A stretch of DNA of 64,000 nucleotides, from positions 248,001 to 312,000 of the forward strand of contig CAVROT010000005.1 in the NCBI GenBank assembly GCA_963722905.1, in the 5' to 3' direction. This DNA is from CAVROT01 sp963722905. GTDB taxonomy: Bacteria > Pseudomonadota > Alphaproteobacteria > Rhodobacterales > Rhodobacteraceae. Positions 41,711 to 51,441 of this stretch are shown one piece after another (position 1 is the stretch's first letter; each line of letters begins with the position of its first letter). The notes under the pieces were generated by a model that did not search any database, was not told the origin of the DNA, and saw nothing but the letters and a program-made list of their open reading frames with translations. The position numbers and the translations under genes are program-made.

Positions 41711-42295
41711 TCATCGCATCACCTCGGCCACGCGGGCGCGCAGGACCGGCAGAAGCTCGGCCTCGAACCACGGATTGCGCTTCAGCCACGCGGTATTGCG
41801 CCACGACGGGTGCGGCAAGGGAAAGATGGCCGGCGCGCGGTCGCGCCAGCCGGCAACTGTCTGTGTCACACTGGCCCGGCCGCCCAGATGCCAGCGCTGC
41901 GCGTGGCCGCCGATCAGGACCGTCAGCCGCACGCTGTCCAGCGCGTCCAGGATCGGCGCGCGCCACGTGGCGGCGCAGACGGGCGGTGGCGGCAGGTCCG
42001 ATCCGTTGGCGTCGTAGCCCGGAAAGCAGAACGCCATCGGCACGATGGCGACGCGGCCGCGGTCGTAGAACGCCGCCTCGTCGAGGCCCAGCCAGTCGCG
42101 CAGCCGCACGCCCGAGCGATCCCAGAACGGCGTGTTCGCAAGGTGGACGCGCATCCCCGGCGCCTGGCTGGCGATCAGCAGTCGCGCGCCGGGGCGGAAC
42201 CAGACGACCGGATTGGGTCCGTGTCCCGTCGCTGTCGCGGCAAAACGTTCGGCGCAGATGGTGCAGGCGGCAAGGTCTTCACGGAGTTGGTCCAT
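41711..42295 (-). CDS. Uracil-DNA glycosylase family protein
   Basis: 194 residues. It has the UDG-fold motifs LIASQAPGMRVH (motif A region), NTPFWDRSGVRLRDWLGLDE and FPLPHPSWRN (motif B, HPS). Two Cys in ACTICAER near the N-terminus recall the iron-sulfur cysteines of family 4/5 enzymes, but the rest of a four-Cys set is not evident. It may excise damaged bases; relatives in this subfamily often lack a demonstrated activity. The ATG at 42295 fits the family N-terminus better than an upstream in-frame start. Confidence 0.85.
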   Translation of the reverse strand: MDQLREDLAACTICAERFAATATGHGPNPVVWFRPGARLLIASQAPGMRVHLANTPFWDRSGVRLRDWLGLDEAAFYDRGRVAIVPMAFCFPGYDANGSDLPPPPVCAATWRAPILDALDSVRLTVLIGGHAQRWHLGGRASVTQTVAGWRDRAPAIFPLPHPSWRNTAWLKRNPWFEAELLPVLRARVAEVMR

Positions 42296-42426
42296 GGTGG
42301 CCCGGATAGTGTGTCCGGAGGCGGGGGTGAACCATGCGCCGTCTCGCGCCAGAGCTACCGATGGTCGCGGCCCTTTCCCCATCCGCCCCCCTGTGCCACG
42401 GTCGTCCCGTCTATCCGCGAGGATCC

Positions 42427-43104
42427 ATGATCGTCACCACAATCGTCTTCGACGCCTATGGCACGCTTTTCGACGTCACCGCCGCGGCGCGCGTCGCCGC
42501 GGACGCGCCGGGGAACGACGCCCTGGCCGCATGTTGGGAGTTGCTTGCCCGCGACTGGCGCGACAAGCAGCTGCAATACGCCTGGCACCGCGCCGTCACC
42601 GGCGACCATGTCGATTTCTGGCGCGTCACGCAGGACGCGCTCGACTGGGCGATGGAGGCGGCGGGGCTGGAGGGCGACGCCCTGCGCGCCCGGCTCCTGG
42701 CGCTCTACCGCGAACTGGGTGCCTATCCAGAGGTGCCCGGCGTGCTGGCTGCACTGAAGGACCGCGGCCTCGCCACCGCCATCCTGTCGAACGGGTCGCC
42801 CGACATGCTGGAGGCCGCCGTCGCCTCGGCCGGAATCGCGGGGCACCTCCATGCCGTCCTGTCGGTGGAGGAGGTCGGCGTCTTCAAGCCGGCGGCACGC
42901 GTCTACGACATGGTCGCGGCGCGGTTCGGATGCGCGCCGGGCGAGGTCCTGTTCGTGTCGTCCAACGGGTGGGACGCGGCTGCCGCCGGCGCCTACGGGT
43001 TCGTCACCGCTTGGGTGAACCGCGCGGGCGCCCCGGCCGACCGGTTGCCCGCGCCCCCGCGCCACGTACTGCGCGACCTCGCCGGCATTCCGGATCTGGT
43101 CTGA
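42427..43104 (+). CDS. Haloacid dehalogenase type II
   Basis: 225 residues. The HAD nucleophile is Asp9 in VFDAYGTLFDV. The second motif is LSNGSPDML, the lysine motif GVFKPAARVYD, and the third SSNGWDAAAAGAYGF. This is the L-2-haloacid dehalogenase subgroup, which hydrolyses L-2-haloacids to D-2-hydroxyacids by an aspartyl ester. Physiological haloacid use is plausible in a marine bacterium but not certain. The stop overlaps the next start by one base (TGATG). Confidence 0.9.
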   Translation: MIVTTIVFDAYGTLFDVTAAARVAADAPGNDALAACWELLARDWRDKQLQYAWHRAVTGDHVDFWRVTQDALDWAMEAAGLEGDALRARLLALYRELGAYPEVPGVLAALKDRGLATAILSNGSPDMLEAAVASAGIAGHLHAVLSVEEVGVFKPAARVYDMVAARFGCAPGEVLFVSSNGWDAAAAGAYGFVTAWVNRAGAPADRLPAPPRHVLRDLAGIPDLV

Positions 43105-43931
43105 TGCCCCGTTTCGCCGCCCCCGACGGTACCCTGCTGCACTATGCCGACGCAGGCCCGGAAAGTGCCGCGGGGGTGCCGATCCTGTGTCTGTCGGGCC
43201 TGACGCGGAACGGCACTGATTTTGACTATGTCGCGCCGCATATGGCGGATCGTCGTCTGGTCAGGCTGGACTATCGCGGCCGGGGCCGGTCGGACTGGGC
43301 AGATCCCGAAACCTACGACATCGCGACCGAGGCGCGCGACGCGCTGGCCCTGCTGGACCATCTGGACATCGGACGCGCCGCCATTCTCGGCACCTCGCGC
43401 GGCGGGCTCATCGCGATGCTGCTGGCGGCCACGGCGAAGGACCGGCTGGCCGGCGTCTGCCTCGTGGACATCGGCCCCGAGATCGCGGCCAAGGGGCTCG
43501 ACGCCATCCGCGGCTATGTCGGACGCAATCCGGCCGCAACCGATCACGCGGCGGCGGCCCGTTCTATGGCCGTGCGCATGACGGGCTTCGATGGCGTGCC
43601 GCACGAGCGCTGGCTGGAAGAAGCGCGAAAACACTACGTCCAGACGCCGGACGGCCTGCGGATCACCTACGACCCCGGCCTAGCGCGCACCCTTGAGCCG
43701 CCCGACGGGCCGCCGCCGGACCTCTGGCCGCTTTTCGACGCATTGGACGGGCTGCCGCTGGGGCTGATCCGGGGCGCGAACTCGGACCTGCTGGCTGGCG
43801 CGACGGCCGACGAGATGCGCCGGCGCCGGCCCGACATGGTCTTCGCCGACGTGCCGGACCGCGGCCACGTTCCGTTCCTCGACGAACCCGCAGCGCTGGC
43901 CGGCCTGGAGCACTGGACGGCCCGCCTGTGA
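43104..43931 (+). CDS. Alpha/beta hydrolase
   Basis: 275 residues. The oxyanion region is ILCLSGLTRNGTDFDYVAP, the nucleophile elbow is GTSRGG (Ser98), and the acid/His parts are GLIRGANSDLL and VPDRGHVPFLDEP. The core sequence DYRGRGRSDWADPETYDI is typical of this esterase group. The substrate is unknown. It is coupled to the HAD gene upstream and to the PLP enzyme downstream (GTGA overlap), so three small catabolic enzymes share one message. Confidence 0.88.
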   Translation: MPRFAAPDGTLLHYADAGPESAAGVPILCLSGLTRNGTDFDYVAPHMADRRLVRLDYRGRGRSDWADPETYDIATEARDALALLDHLDIGRAAILGTSRGGLIAMLLAATAKDRLAGVCLVDIGPEIAAKGLDAIRGYVGRNPAATDHAAAARSMAVRMTGFDGVPHERWLEEARKHYVQTPDGLRITYDPGLARTLEPPDGPPPDLWPLFDALDGLPLGLIRGANSDLLAGATADEMRRRRPDMVFADVPDRGHVPFLDEPAALAGLEHWTARL

Positions 43932-44893
43932 ACATCGGGATGATCGAGGCGGCCGCCGTGCGCCTGGAGGGCCACGCGCGCCGCACGCCGCTGCTGTCCT
44001 CGCCCTTCCTCGACGAGATTGCGGGACGGCGCGTTCTGGTGAAGGCCGAGCCGCTCCAGCATACCGGCAGCTTCAAGTTCCGCGGCGCCTGGTCGTTCCT
44101 GTCGCACATGGAGCCGGAGACGCGCGACCGTGGCGTCATTGCCTATTCGTCGGGCAACCATGCGCAGGGGGTGGCGCTGGCCGCGCGGATGCACGGCGTG
44201 CCGGCCGTCATCGTCATGCCGGCCGACGCGCCCGCGCAGAAGCTTGCGAACACCGCCGCAATGGGCGCCGAGGTCGTGACCTACGACCGCGCGACCGGCG
44301 ACCGGGACGCCATCGGCAAGGGCCTCGCCGAAGAGAGGGGCCTGACGCTGATCCGCCCCTATGACGAGCCGCTGGTCATTGCGGGACAGGGGACGACGGG
44401 GCTGGAGATCGCCCGGCAGGCCGAGGCCGGGGGCGTGATCCGCGCCGACGTTCTGGTATGCTGCGGCGGCGGCGGGCTGACCGCCGGGATCGCCCTTGCG
44501 CTGGAGGCGCGGGCGCCGGGGATGCGCGTCCGACCGGTCGAGCCCGTGGGCTTCGACGACGTGACACGCAGCCTCGCATCGGGCCGGATCGAGACGAACG
44601 CCTCCGTCTCCGGCAGCCTCTGCGACGCCATCGTGACGCCCGCGCCGGGCGAGCTGACCTTTCCGATCATGCAGCGGCTGTGCGGCCCGGGGATCGCCGT
44701 CGGCGACGACGAGACCTTACGCGCCATGGCCGCCGCCTTCGCCCGGGTCAAGCTGGTGCTGGAGCCGGGCGGCGCCGTGGCGCTGGCTGCTGCCCTGTTC
44801 CGCCCCGGCGCGGTGGAGGGCGACGCCGTCATCGTCGTGGCCTCGGGCGGCAACGTGGACGCGGCGACCTTTGCCCGGGCGCTTGCCGTCTGA
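43928..44893 (+). CDS. Threonine/serine dehydratase family, PLP-dependent
   Basis: 321 residues from a GTG overlapping the hydrolase stop. The PLP lysine is Lys50 in HTGSFKFRGA, the substrate loop is SSGNHAQG (residues 74-81), and the phosphate loop is CGGGGLTAG. There is no C-terminal ACT domain, so it is the short catabolic or racemase-like type and not feedback-regulated IlvA. Reactions in this family include dehydration of threonine, serine or hydroxyaspartate to keto acids. The exact substrate cannot be decided. Confidence 0.9.
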   Translation: MNIGMIEAAAVRLEGHARRTPLLSSPFLDEIAGRRVLVKAEPLQHTGSFKFRGAWSFLSHMEPETRDRGVIAYSSGNHAQGVALAARMHGVPAVIVMPADAPAQKLANTAAMGAEVVTYDRATGDRDAIGKGLAEERGLTLIRPYDEPLVIAGQGTTGLEIARQAEAGGVIRADVLVCCGGGGLTAGIALALEARAPGMRVRPVEPVGFDDVTRSLASGRIETNASVSGSLCDAIVTPAPGELTFPIMQRLCGPGIAVGDDETLRAMAAAFARVKLVLEPGGAVALAAALFRPGAVEGDAVIVVASGGNVDAATFARALAV

Positions 44894-45168
44894 GGCCGGC
44901 AACGCCGGGCAGACCCGCCGCTCCCTCGGCAGCGGTCGGTCCCGGGATCGACACGTTCGGGGCTGCGCGGACACGCCGTTTCGCCGCCCCGCGCCAACTG
45001 ACGCTCACGCCCATGTCCGGGCCGTTCTTCCAGTCCGTACGGTGCGGATCGGCGCCGCAAGGCCCGCGCCCCGCAGTTGCCAGCGGGCCGGGCCCGGGCG
45101 CGCCGTTTGCCAACACGCCGGTCGCGGTCTATCTGCACCGGCACCTCGCGCACCGGACCCCCCCCTGA

Positions 45169-46398
45169 ATGCAAGCCCGCCTTCCGCTGATCTTCATCCT
45201 CGTCACCATGGTCATCGACGCGATGGGGATCGGGCTGATCATTCCGGTGATGCCCGATCTGCTGCGCGAGGTGTCGCACGGCACCCTGGCGGAGGCGGCC
45301 CTCTGGGGCGGCATCCTCACCACGCTCTACGCCCTGATGCAGTTCGCCTGCGGCCCGCTGATCGGAAACCTGTCGGACCGGTTCGGGCGGCGGCCCGTGC
45401 TGCTGATCTCGCTGGCCGTGATGTCTGTCGACTACGTGGTGATCGCGCTCGCCGGGTCGATATGGGTACTGATGGCCGGCCGCGTGCTGGGCGGTGTCGC
45501 GGCCGCCACGCAATCCACGGCGACGGCCTTCATGGCCGACATATCGACCCCCGACCAGAAGGCCGCGCGCTTCGGCCTGATCGGCGCGGCCTTCGGCCTG
45601 GGCTTCGTGCTGGGGCCGGTGATCGGCGGCCTGCTGGCCGGCTACGGGACGCGCGCGCCCTTCTGGGCGGCGGCGGCGCTGGCGGCGGTCAATCTGGTGT
45701 TCGGCTATTTCGCATTGCCCGAATCCCTGACGGCCGCGCGCCGCCGCGCCTTCGACTGGCGCCGCGCCAACCCCTTCGGCGCGCTGATGCACATGGGAGA
45801 GATCCCGGGCGTGACCCGCCTGATCGTGGTCTTCTTCCTCTACCAGGTGGCGTTCTTCGTCTATCCCTCGGTCTGGGCCTATTTCGGGACCGAGCGGTTC
45901 GGCTGGGGGCCGCGGATGATCGGCCTTTCGCTGGCGGGCTTCGGGGTCGCCATGGCCGTGGTGCAGGGGGTGCTGATCGGCCACGTGATCCGCTGGCTGG
46001 GCGAACGGGGAACGGTGCTCTACGGCCTTGCCTTCAACGCCGTCGCCTTCCTGGCGCTGGCGCTGGTCACGGACGGGACGACCGCTCTGATCCTGACGCC
46101 GCTGACGGCGCTGGGCGCGGTCGTCACACCGGCATTGCAGGGGATGATGTCGCGCGCCGTGCCGGATGACGCGCAGGGAGCGCTGCAGGGGCTGCTCACG
46201 TCGGCGGGGGCGATGGCGATGATCGTGTCGCCCTTCGTGATGACGCAGGTCTTCTACGCGTTCACGGCCGAGCGCACGGCGTTCTATTTGCCGGGCGCGC
46301 CGTTCCTTCTGTCGATGGCGCTCATGGCGGCCTGCGCGGCGGTGTTTCTGATGCGCCCCCGCACCGTCGGCGCGGCGGCGGACCGGCCCGCGGAATAG
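45169..46398 (+). CDS. MFS transporter, TCR/Tet subfamily
   Basis: 409 residues with twelve hydrophobic segments. Motif A between helices 2 and 3 is GNLSDRFGRRPVLL, and the N-terminus FILVTMVIDAMGIGLIIPVM and motif C-like GAAFGLGFVLGPVIGGLLAG match drug/H+ antiporters related to TetA. Whether it exports tetracycline or another compound is unknown; many alphaproteobacterial members are not resistance genes. The 275-base gap upstream contains no recognisable gene. Confidence 0.9.
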   Translation: MQARLPLIFILVTMVIDAMGIGLIIPVMPDLLREVSHGTLAEAALWGGILTTLYALMQFACGPLIGNLSDRFGRRPVLLISLAVMSVDYVVIALAGSIWVLMAGRVLGGVAAATQSTATAFMADISTPDQKAARFGLIGAAFGLGFVLGPVIGGLLAGYGTRAPFWAAAALAAVNLVFGYFALPESLTAARRRAFDWRRANPFGALMHMGEIPGVTRLIVVFFLYQVAFFVYPSVWAYFGTERFGWGPRMIGLSLAGFGVAMAVVQGVLIGHVIRWLGERGTVLYGLAFNAVAFLALALVTDGTTALILTPLTALGAVVTPALQGMMSRAVPDDAQGALQGLLTSAGAMAMIVSPFVMTQVFYAFTAERTAFYLPGAPFLLSMALMAACAAVFLMRPRTVGAAADRPAE

Positions 46399-46505
46399 AC
46401 GCGATCCGCCCCGAAACGTCGCAATTCGCGCCGCCCGGGCGACCGGGCGCGTCCACAACTGCGCGATGCGGGCCCGACCCCGCGAAACGTTTGACCGGAT
46501 CCGCG

Positions 46506-47624
46506 ATGAGAACGATCAGCGCCGCCATCTGCCGCGCGCACGGCGCCCCCCTGACGATCGAACCGGCGCAGCTGCGCGCGCCCCGCGACCGCGAGGTCGA
46601 GGTGCGGATGGCGGCTGTCGCGATCTGCCAGTCCGACATCGCCTATGCGAACGGCGCCTGGGGCGGGCCGCTGCCGGCCGTCTACGGGCACGAGGCTGCC
46701 GGGACCGTGACGGCCGTGGGCACAGGCGCGCGCGTGGCGGCGGGCGACCGGGTTATCGTCACGCTCATCCGAGCGTGCGGGCACTGCGCCGCCTGCGCGT
46801 CCGGTGCGCCCGTGTCCTGCGCCGATCCGCAGGGCGTGGCACCGGGCCCTCTGTCGCAGGACGGTGCGCCGCTGTTCCAGGCGATGGCGACGGGCGCCTT
46901 CGCCACCCATGTCGTCGTCGATGCCAGCCAGATCGCGCCCATCCCGGACGACCTGCCGATGGAGGTCGCCTGCCTGCTGTCGTGCGGGGTCGTCACCGGG
47001 GTCGGCGCCGTCGTCAACACCGCGCGCGTCAGGCCCGGCGAGGACGTCGTGGTCATCGGCGCGGGCGGCGTCGGGCTGAACGCCATTCAGGGCGCGCGGC
47101 TGGCCGGCGCACGCCGCATCCTCGCCGTCGACCTGACCGAGGAGAAGCTCGCCGATGCCCGTGCCTTCGGTGCCACCGATGGCGTGCTGGCCGGCGGCGG
47201 CGCGCCGTGGCAGGCGGCGATGACGGCGATGGGACGCGGGGCGGACGCCGTGATCGTGACGGTGGGGTCGGTTCCAGCCTACCGCGACGCGCCGCTCTAC
47301 CTCGCCGCGCGGGGGCGCGTGGTGATGGTGGGCATGACCCACACCGACGCCCGCGCCGAGATCGATCCCGGCGCGATGGCCTATTCCGGTCACGGCATGA
47401 TCGGCAGCCGCATGGGCGACACCGTGCTGGCGCGCGACATCCCCTGGATGATCGACCTGCACCGGCAGGGCCGCCTGAAGCTGGAAGAGCTGATCTCGGC
47501 CAGATGGCCGTTCTCCCAGATCAACGACGCCATCGCCGATACCGCCGCCGGCCGTGCCCGGCGCAACGTGGTGGTGTTCGAGGACGACGACAGGGACCGC
47601 GCTGCCGTGGCTTTCGCCCGATGA
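46506..47624 (+). CDS. Zinc-dependent alcohol dehydrogenase, MDR family
   Basis: 372 residues. Catalytic zinc ligands are in AICQSDI and YGHEAAG. The structural zinc lobe is ACGHCAACASGAPVSC. The NAD-binding loop is VVVIGAGGVGLNAIQGARLAG. The class is close to S-(hydroxymethyl)glutathione and aryl-alcohol dehydrogenases. It is followed 76 bases later by an enolase-superfamily sugar acid enzyme, so it may oxidise a sugar or polyol in the same pathway; this is inference. An in-frame upstream start (MTGSAMRTIS) is possible. Confidence 0.9.
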   Translation: MRTISAAICRAHGAPLTIEPAQLRAPRDREVEVRMAAVAICQSDIAYANGAWGGPLPAVYGHEAAGTVTAVGTGARVAAGDRVIVTLIRACGHCAACASGAPVSCADPQGVAPGPLSQDGAPLFQAMATGAFATHVVVDASQIAPIPDDLPMEVACLLSCGVVTGVGAVVNTARVRPGEDVVVIGAGGVGLNAIQGARLAGARRILAVDLTEEKLADARAFGATDGVLAGGGAPWQAAMTAMGRGADAVIVTVGSVPAYRDAPLYLAARGRVVMVGMTHTDARAEIDPGAMAYSGHGMIGSRMGDTVLARDIPWMIDLHRQGRLKLEELISARWPFSQINDAIADTAAGRARRNVVVFEDDDRDRAAVAFAR

Positions 47625-47700
47625 CGGGTCGGGACATCGACGACGTCGCAGGCACCGATATCGTCGCTGGACGCCGGCGTTCCGACACAAGGCGGGCCTC

Positions 47701-48930
47701 ATGAAGCTGGCCGATCTCGACGTCATCGTCACGGCGCCGCCGGCTCCGGGCTGGGGCGGACGCTACTGGATCCTCGTCAAGGTCACGACCGACACCGGCA
47801 TCGCCGGCTGGGGCGAGGTCTATGCCGCCGCCGTCGGCCCGCAGGCGATGACGGCGGTGATCCGCGACGTCTTCGAGCGGCACATGGCGGGCGAGACCCC
47901 CGAGAACGTGGAGCTGATGTTCCGCCGCGCCCATTCCGCCGGCTTCACCCAACGGCCCGATCCGACCGTCATGGGCGCCTTCTCGGGGCTGGAGATCGCC
48001 TGCTGGGACATCGTCGGCAAGGACCGCGACCGGCCCGTCCATGCGCTGATGGGCGGGCTCGTCACGCCGAGGGTGCGGGCCTACACCTATCTCTACCCCC
48101 TGCCCCATCACGACCTGCCCGCCTTCTGGGCCGACGCCGGCATGGCCGCCGAAGCCGCCGCCGATTGCGTCGCGCGCGGCTACACGGCGGTCAAGTTCGA
48201 CCCGGCCGGACCCTACACGATCCGCGGCGGCCACCAGCCGTCGCTCCACGACATCGCCACCTCGGCCGACTTCTGCACCGCCATCCGCGCGGCTGTCGGC
48301 CCCCGCGCCGACCTGCTCTTCGGCACGCACGGACAGTTCACCGCCGCCGGAGCGCTGCGCATGGCCGCCGCCATCGCGCCCGCCGACCCGCTGTGGTTCG
48401 AAGAGCCCGTGCCGCCCGACGACCTGCCCGGCCTCGCCCGCGTCTGCGCCGCCTCGCACATCCCCGTCGCCACCGGCGAACGGCTGACCACCATGCCCGA
48501 GTTCGCCGCCGCCCTGCGCGCCGGCGTGGCTATCGTTCAGCCCGCGCTGGGGCGTGCCGGCGGGTTGTGGGAGGGGCGCAAGATCGCCGCGCTGGCGCAG
48601 GCCCACGGCGCGCAGGTGGCGCCGCACCTCTACGCGGGACCCGTCGAATGGGCCGCCAACGTCCAGCTGTCGGCCTGCATTCCCAACATCCTGATGGCCG
48701 AGACGATCGAAACGCCGTTCCATGCCGACCTGATTCGCCGCGCCTTGACGGTAGAGGACGGCCACATCCCCGTCCCCACCGCGCCGGGTCTCGGCGTCGA
48801 GGTGGACGAGGCGCTGGCCCGCGCTCACCCCTACAACGGGACCGATCTGCATCTGCAGATGCAGGAAGGTCCCATTGACCACTCCGGGCCGAACGTCTGG
48901 GGCGGCGGCGCGCCGGCCGGGTCGGATTGA
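47701..48930 (+). CDS. Mandelate racemase/muconate lactonizing enzyme family (sugar acid dehydratase or cycloisomerase)
   Basis: 409 residues. The N-terminal capping domain ends near MGAFSGLEIACWDIVGKD. The barrel carries the general base Lys region GYTAVKFDPAGPYT, metal ligands around LLFGTHGQFT and WFEEPVPPDD and ATGERLTT, and a C-terminal VAPHLYAGPVEWAAN with the catalytic His. These fit D-galactonate or galactarolactone cycloisomerase-type enzymes of the enolase superfamily. It acts on sugar acids through Mg-stabilised enolates. The exact substrate needs assay. It lies downstream of the zinc alcohol dehydrogenase. Confidence 0.88.
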   Translation: MKLADLDVIVTAPPAPGWGGRYWILVKVTTDTGIAGWGEVYAAAVGPQAMTAVIRDVFERHMAGETPENVELMFRRAHSAGFTQRPDPTVMGAFSGLEIACWDIVGKDRDRPVHALMGGLVTPRVRAYTYLYPLPHHDLPAFWADAGMAAEAAADCVARGYTAVKFDPAGPYTIRGGHQPSLHDIATSADFCTAIRAAVGPRADLLFGTHGQFTAAGALRMAAAIAPADPLWFEEPVPPDDLPGLARVCAASHIPVATGERLTTMPEFAAALRAGVAIVQPALGRAGGLWEGRKIAALAQAHGAQVAPHLYAGPVEWAANVQLSACIPNILMAETIETPFHADLIRRALTVEDGHIPVPTAPGLGVEVDEALARAHPYNGTDLHLQMQEGPIDHSGPNVWGGGAPAGSD

Positions 48931-49042
48931 TCGCACATAACTGCATTGAAAGGGGCAATCGCCCTGATCGGGCTGCGAAACGCTTGTCCGGAGAAGCCCT
49001 CGGGACGAGTTGCACGGTCCGAGCGTCGGACCGCCCGCCAGT

Positions 49043-51361
49043 CTACTCTCCGTAGGGGACCCAGACCGTCTGCACCTCGCAGGACGCGGCCAGCCAGTCC
49101 CGCGCCGGCACGTCGCGCCAGCCCGAGGGGCACCACGTCCGCTTGAGGTTGCCGGCCGCCTCGCGCTCGATCACATCGGGCGTCGCGCCCGGCGACAGGG
49201 ACCATAGGGCGTCCACGTCCATGTGCCCGGACAGGTGCGGGGCAAGCTCGGCATGATCTCCGGTCAATATGTTCACGACGCCGCCGGGCACGTCGGAGGT
49301 CTCGAGGATCTGGATCAGATCCGTCGCCGCCATGGGAAACGGCTCGGACGCCACGGTGACGACCCGGTTCCCCATGGCCAGCGCCGGCGCGATCAGCGCG
49401 ACCAGCCCCAGCAGCGGTGCGGCATCCGGCGCGAACTGCGAGATGACGCCGATGGGCCGGTTCATCGCCAGCGCAACGCCGCGCAGGGGCACGCCCTTCA
49501 CGGCCCCGTCGTACTTGTCGGCCCAGGCCGCGTACGTGAACAGCCGGTCGACCGACGCGCTTACTTCGGCGCGCCCGTCAGTGCCGGTAAGATCCTTGAG
49601 CCGGGCTGCGAACTCGGCCGCGCGCGCCGAAAGGTTCTCGGCCATGAAGTAGAGGATCTGCGCCCGCGCGTGCCCTGTCGTGCGCGACCACGCAGAGGCC
49701 CCGCGCGCGGCCTCGACCGCGTTGCGCGCGTCCTTGCGGTTGGCCAGCGGTGCATGGCCCAGCAAGGCGCCCTTGCGCGACCATACCGCGCGGGAATGGC
49801 CACCGTCGGGCCGCGCCTGACGGCCACCGACATAGAGCTTCGCCGTCCGGTCGATGCCCGACGCCGCCGCTGTCCTGGGGGCCGGCACGGGGTCCACGCG
49901 CGCCTCGGGCTTGGCCCTGCCGAGGGGCCGGGTATAGGCGGCAAGGCCCTCCCACCCGCCCTCGCGGCCGAACCCGCTCTCCTTCATGCCACCGAAACCC
50001 GCGGCGGCGTCCATCAGGTTGGTAGCGTTCACCCAGACGATACCGGCGTCGATCTTCGGTGCGACATCCAGCGCGAGGTTCACGTTCTCGGTCCAGACCG
50101 TCGCCGCCAGACCGTAGCGCGTGTCGTTGGCCAGCTGCACCGCCTCGGCCGGCGTGCGGAACGTGGTCGAGACCAGGACCGGCCCGAACACCTCCTCGGT
50201 CATCAGCGGATCGGCCGAGGACAGACCCGTCACCAGCGTCGGCGGATACCATGCGCCGCGCTCCGGCAGCGGGCATGGCGCACGAAATACCTCGCCCGCA
50301 GACGCGTCCACCATGGCCGCCACGCGGTCGCGCTGCACCGGATCGACCATGGCACCCACGTCGATGGCCTTGTCCAGAGGATCGCCCAGGCGCAGCCCCT
50401 CCATCCGGCGCCGCAGCCGGACGTGAAAATCGTCGGCAATTCCCTCGTGCACCAGCAGGCGGGATCCCGCACAGCAGACCTGCCCCTGATTGAACCAGAT
50501 CGCGTCGACCAGCCCCTCGACAGCGCTGTCGATGTCGGCGTCGTCGAAGACGATGTAGGGCGACTTGCCCCCCAGCTCCAACGTCAGCGCCTTGCCGGTG
50601 CCCGCCGTCGCTGCGCGGATCCGCCGGCCCACGGCGGTCGACCCGGTGAAGGCCACCTTGTCCACCGGGGCCGCGACCACCATCTCGCCCACCGCGCCGT
50701 CGCCGGTCACGACATTGAGCACGCCCGCGGGCAACCCCGCCTCGACGCTGAACTCGGCCAGCAGCAAAGCGGAGAGCGGCGTCCATTCGGCCGGCTTCAG
50801 GACCACCGTGTTGCCCATCGCCAGAGCCGGCGCGATCTTCCATGCGCACATGAGCAGCGGAAAGTTCCATGGGATCACCTGCCCGCAGACGCCCATCGCC
50901 TCACGGTCCGGCATCTCGTCCGCCATGAGCTGCGCCATGCCGGCATGATAGTAGAAATGCCGCGCCACCAGCGGCACATCGATGTCGCGGCTCTCGCGGA
51001 TGGGCTTTCCGTTGTCCAGCGTCTCGACCACGGCAAAGAGGCGCGACCGCTTCTGCACCAGCCGCGCCAGCGCGTAGAGCACCCGCGCCCGCGCCGAGCC
51101 ATCGGAGGCCCAGGCAGGCTGGGCGCGGCGGGCTGCCGCCACGGCGGCGTCCACGTCGGCCTGCGAGGCCTGGGCGACCTTCGCCAAAACGTCTCCTGTG
51201 GCCGGATTGCGCGTCTCGAACGTCGCGTCCGCCGGGCGCCAGGCCCCGTCGATCCAATGACCGAAGCCGTCGGCATGCCCAGCGATCCAGTCCCGCGCCT
51301 CGCCATCGGCTTCGGGCGCCGGACCGTAGTCCATGGTCTCGAATATCTCCGCCACGCTCAT
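49043..51361 (-). CDS. Two-domain aldehyde dehydrogenase, ALDH16 type
   Basis: 772 residues, about 1.5 times a normal ALDH. The first ~490 residues are a complete enzyme: VIPWNFPLLMCAWKIAPALA, ELGGKSPYIVF (general-base Glu) and GQVCCAGSRLLV (catalytic Cys). The remaining ~270 residues repeat parts of the ALDH fold (VISQFAPDAAPLLGLVALIAPALAMGN with a break here for length: VISQFAPDAAP, LLGLVALIAPALAMGN, VPGGVVNILTG) but have no Cys nucleophile. That pattern defines ALDH16. It is followed downstream by nothing related but shares its operon with deoC upstream, so it probably oxidises acetaldehyde from deoxyribose-phosphate cleavage. Confidence 0.9.
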   Translation of the reverse strand: MSVAEIFETMDYGPAPEADGEARDWIAGHADGFGHWIDGAWRPADATFETRNPATGDVLAKVAQASQADVDAAVAAARRAQPAWASDGSARARVLYALARLVQKRSRLFAVVETLDNGKPIRESRDIDVPLVARHFYYHAGMAQLMADEMPDREAMGVCGQVIPWNFPLLMCAWKIAPALAMGNTVVLKPAEWTPLSALLLAEFSVEAGLPAGVLNVVTGDGAVGEMVVAAPVDKVAFTGSTAVGRRIRAATAGTGKALTLELGGKSPYIVFDDADIDSAVEGLVDAIWFNQGQVCCAGSRLLVHEGIADDFHVRLRRRMEGLRLGDPLDKAIDVGAMVDPVQRDRVAAMVDASAGEVFRAPCPLPERGAWYPPTLVTGLSSADPLMTEEVFGPVLVSTTFRTPAEAVQLANDTRYGLAATVWTENVNLALDVAPKIDAGIVWVNATNLMDAAAGFGGMKESGFGREGGWEGLAAYTRPLGRAKPEARVDPVPAPRTAAASGIDRTAKLYVGGRQARPDGGHSRAVWSRKGALLGHAPLANRKDARNAVEAARGASAWSRTTGHARAQILYFMAENLSARAAEFAARLKDLTGTDGRAEVSASVDRLFTYAAWADKYDGAVKGVPLRGVALAMNRPIGVISQFAPDAAPLLGLVALIAPALAMGNRVVTVASEPFPMAATDLIQILETSDVPGGVVNILTGDHAELAPHLSGHMDVDALWSLSPGATPDVIEREAAGNLKRTWCPSGWRDVPARDWLAASCEVQTVWVPYGE

Positions 51362-51393
51362 CCCGGCCTCCCTCGGGGGGACGCCGCCTGCCT

Positions 51394-51420
51394 CCTCACC
51401 CTGTCCCAAATACTCATCCG
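51394..51420 (-). repeat. Intergenic motif copy 4 (GAGTATTTGGGACA form)
   Basis: Read on the minus strand: GGATGAGTATTTGGGACAGG then GTGAGG. It lies in the 80-base gap between deoC and the ALDH16 gene and resembles the other three copies in the core G-A-G/T-ATTTG. Confidence 0.55.
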
Positions 51421-51441
51421 ATTCCCGGCCCCGGGGCGCCG

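Noticed and set aside
45169..46398. Tetracycline resistance gene
   Set aside because: The protein belongs to the TCR/Tet transporter group, but substrate cannot be read from sequence and no TetR-type regulator is adjacent.
49043..49860. Second half of the aldehyde dehydrogenase as a degraded duplicate or frameshifted gene
   Set aside because: The frame is continuous and the architecture, an active first domain and a Cys-less second domain, matches the ALDH16 family.
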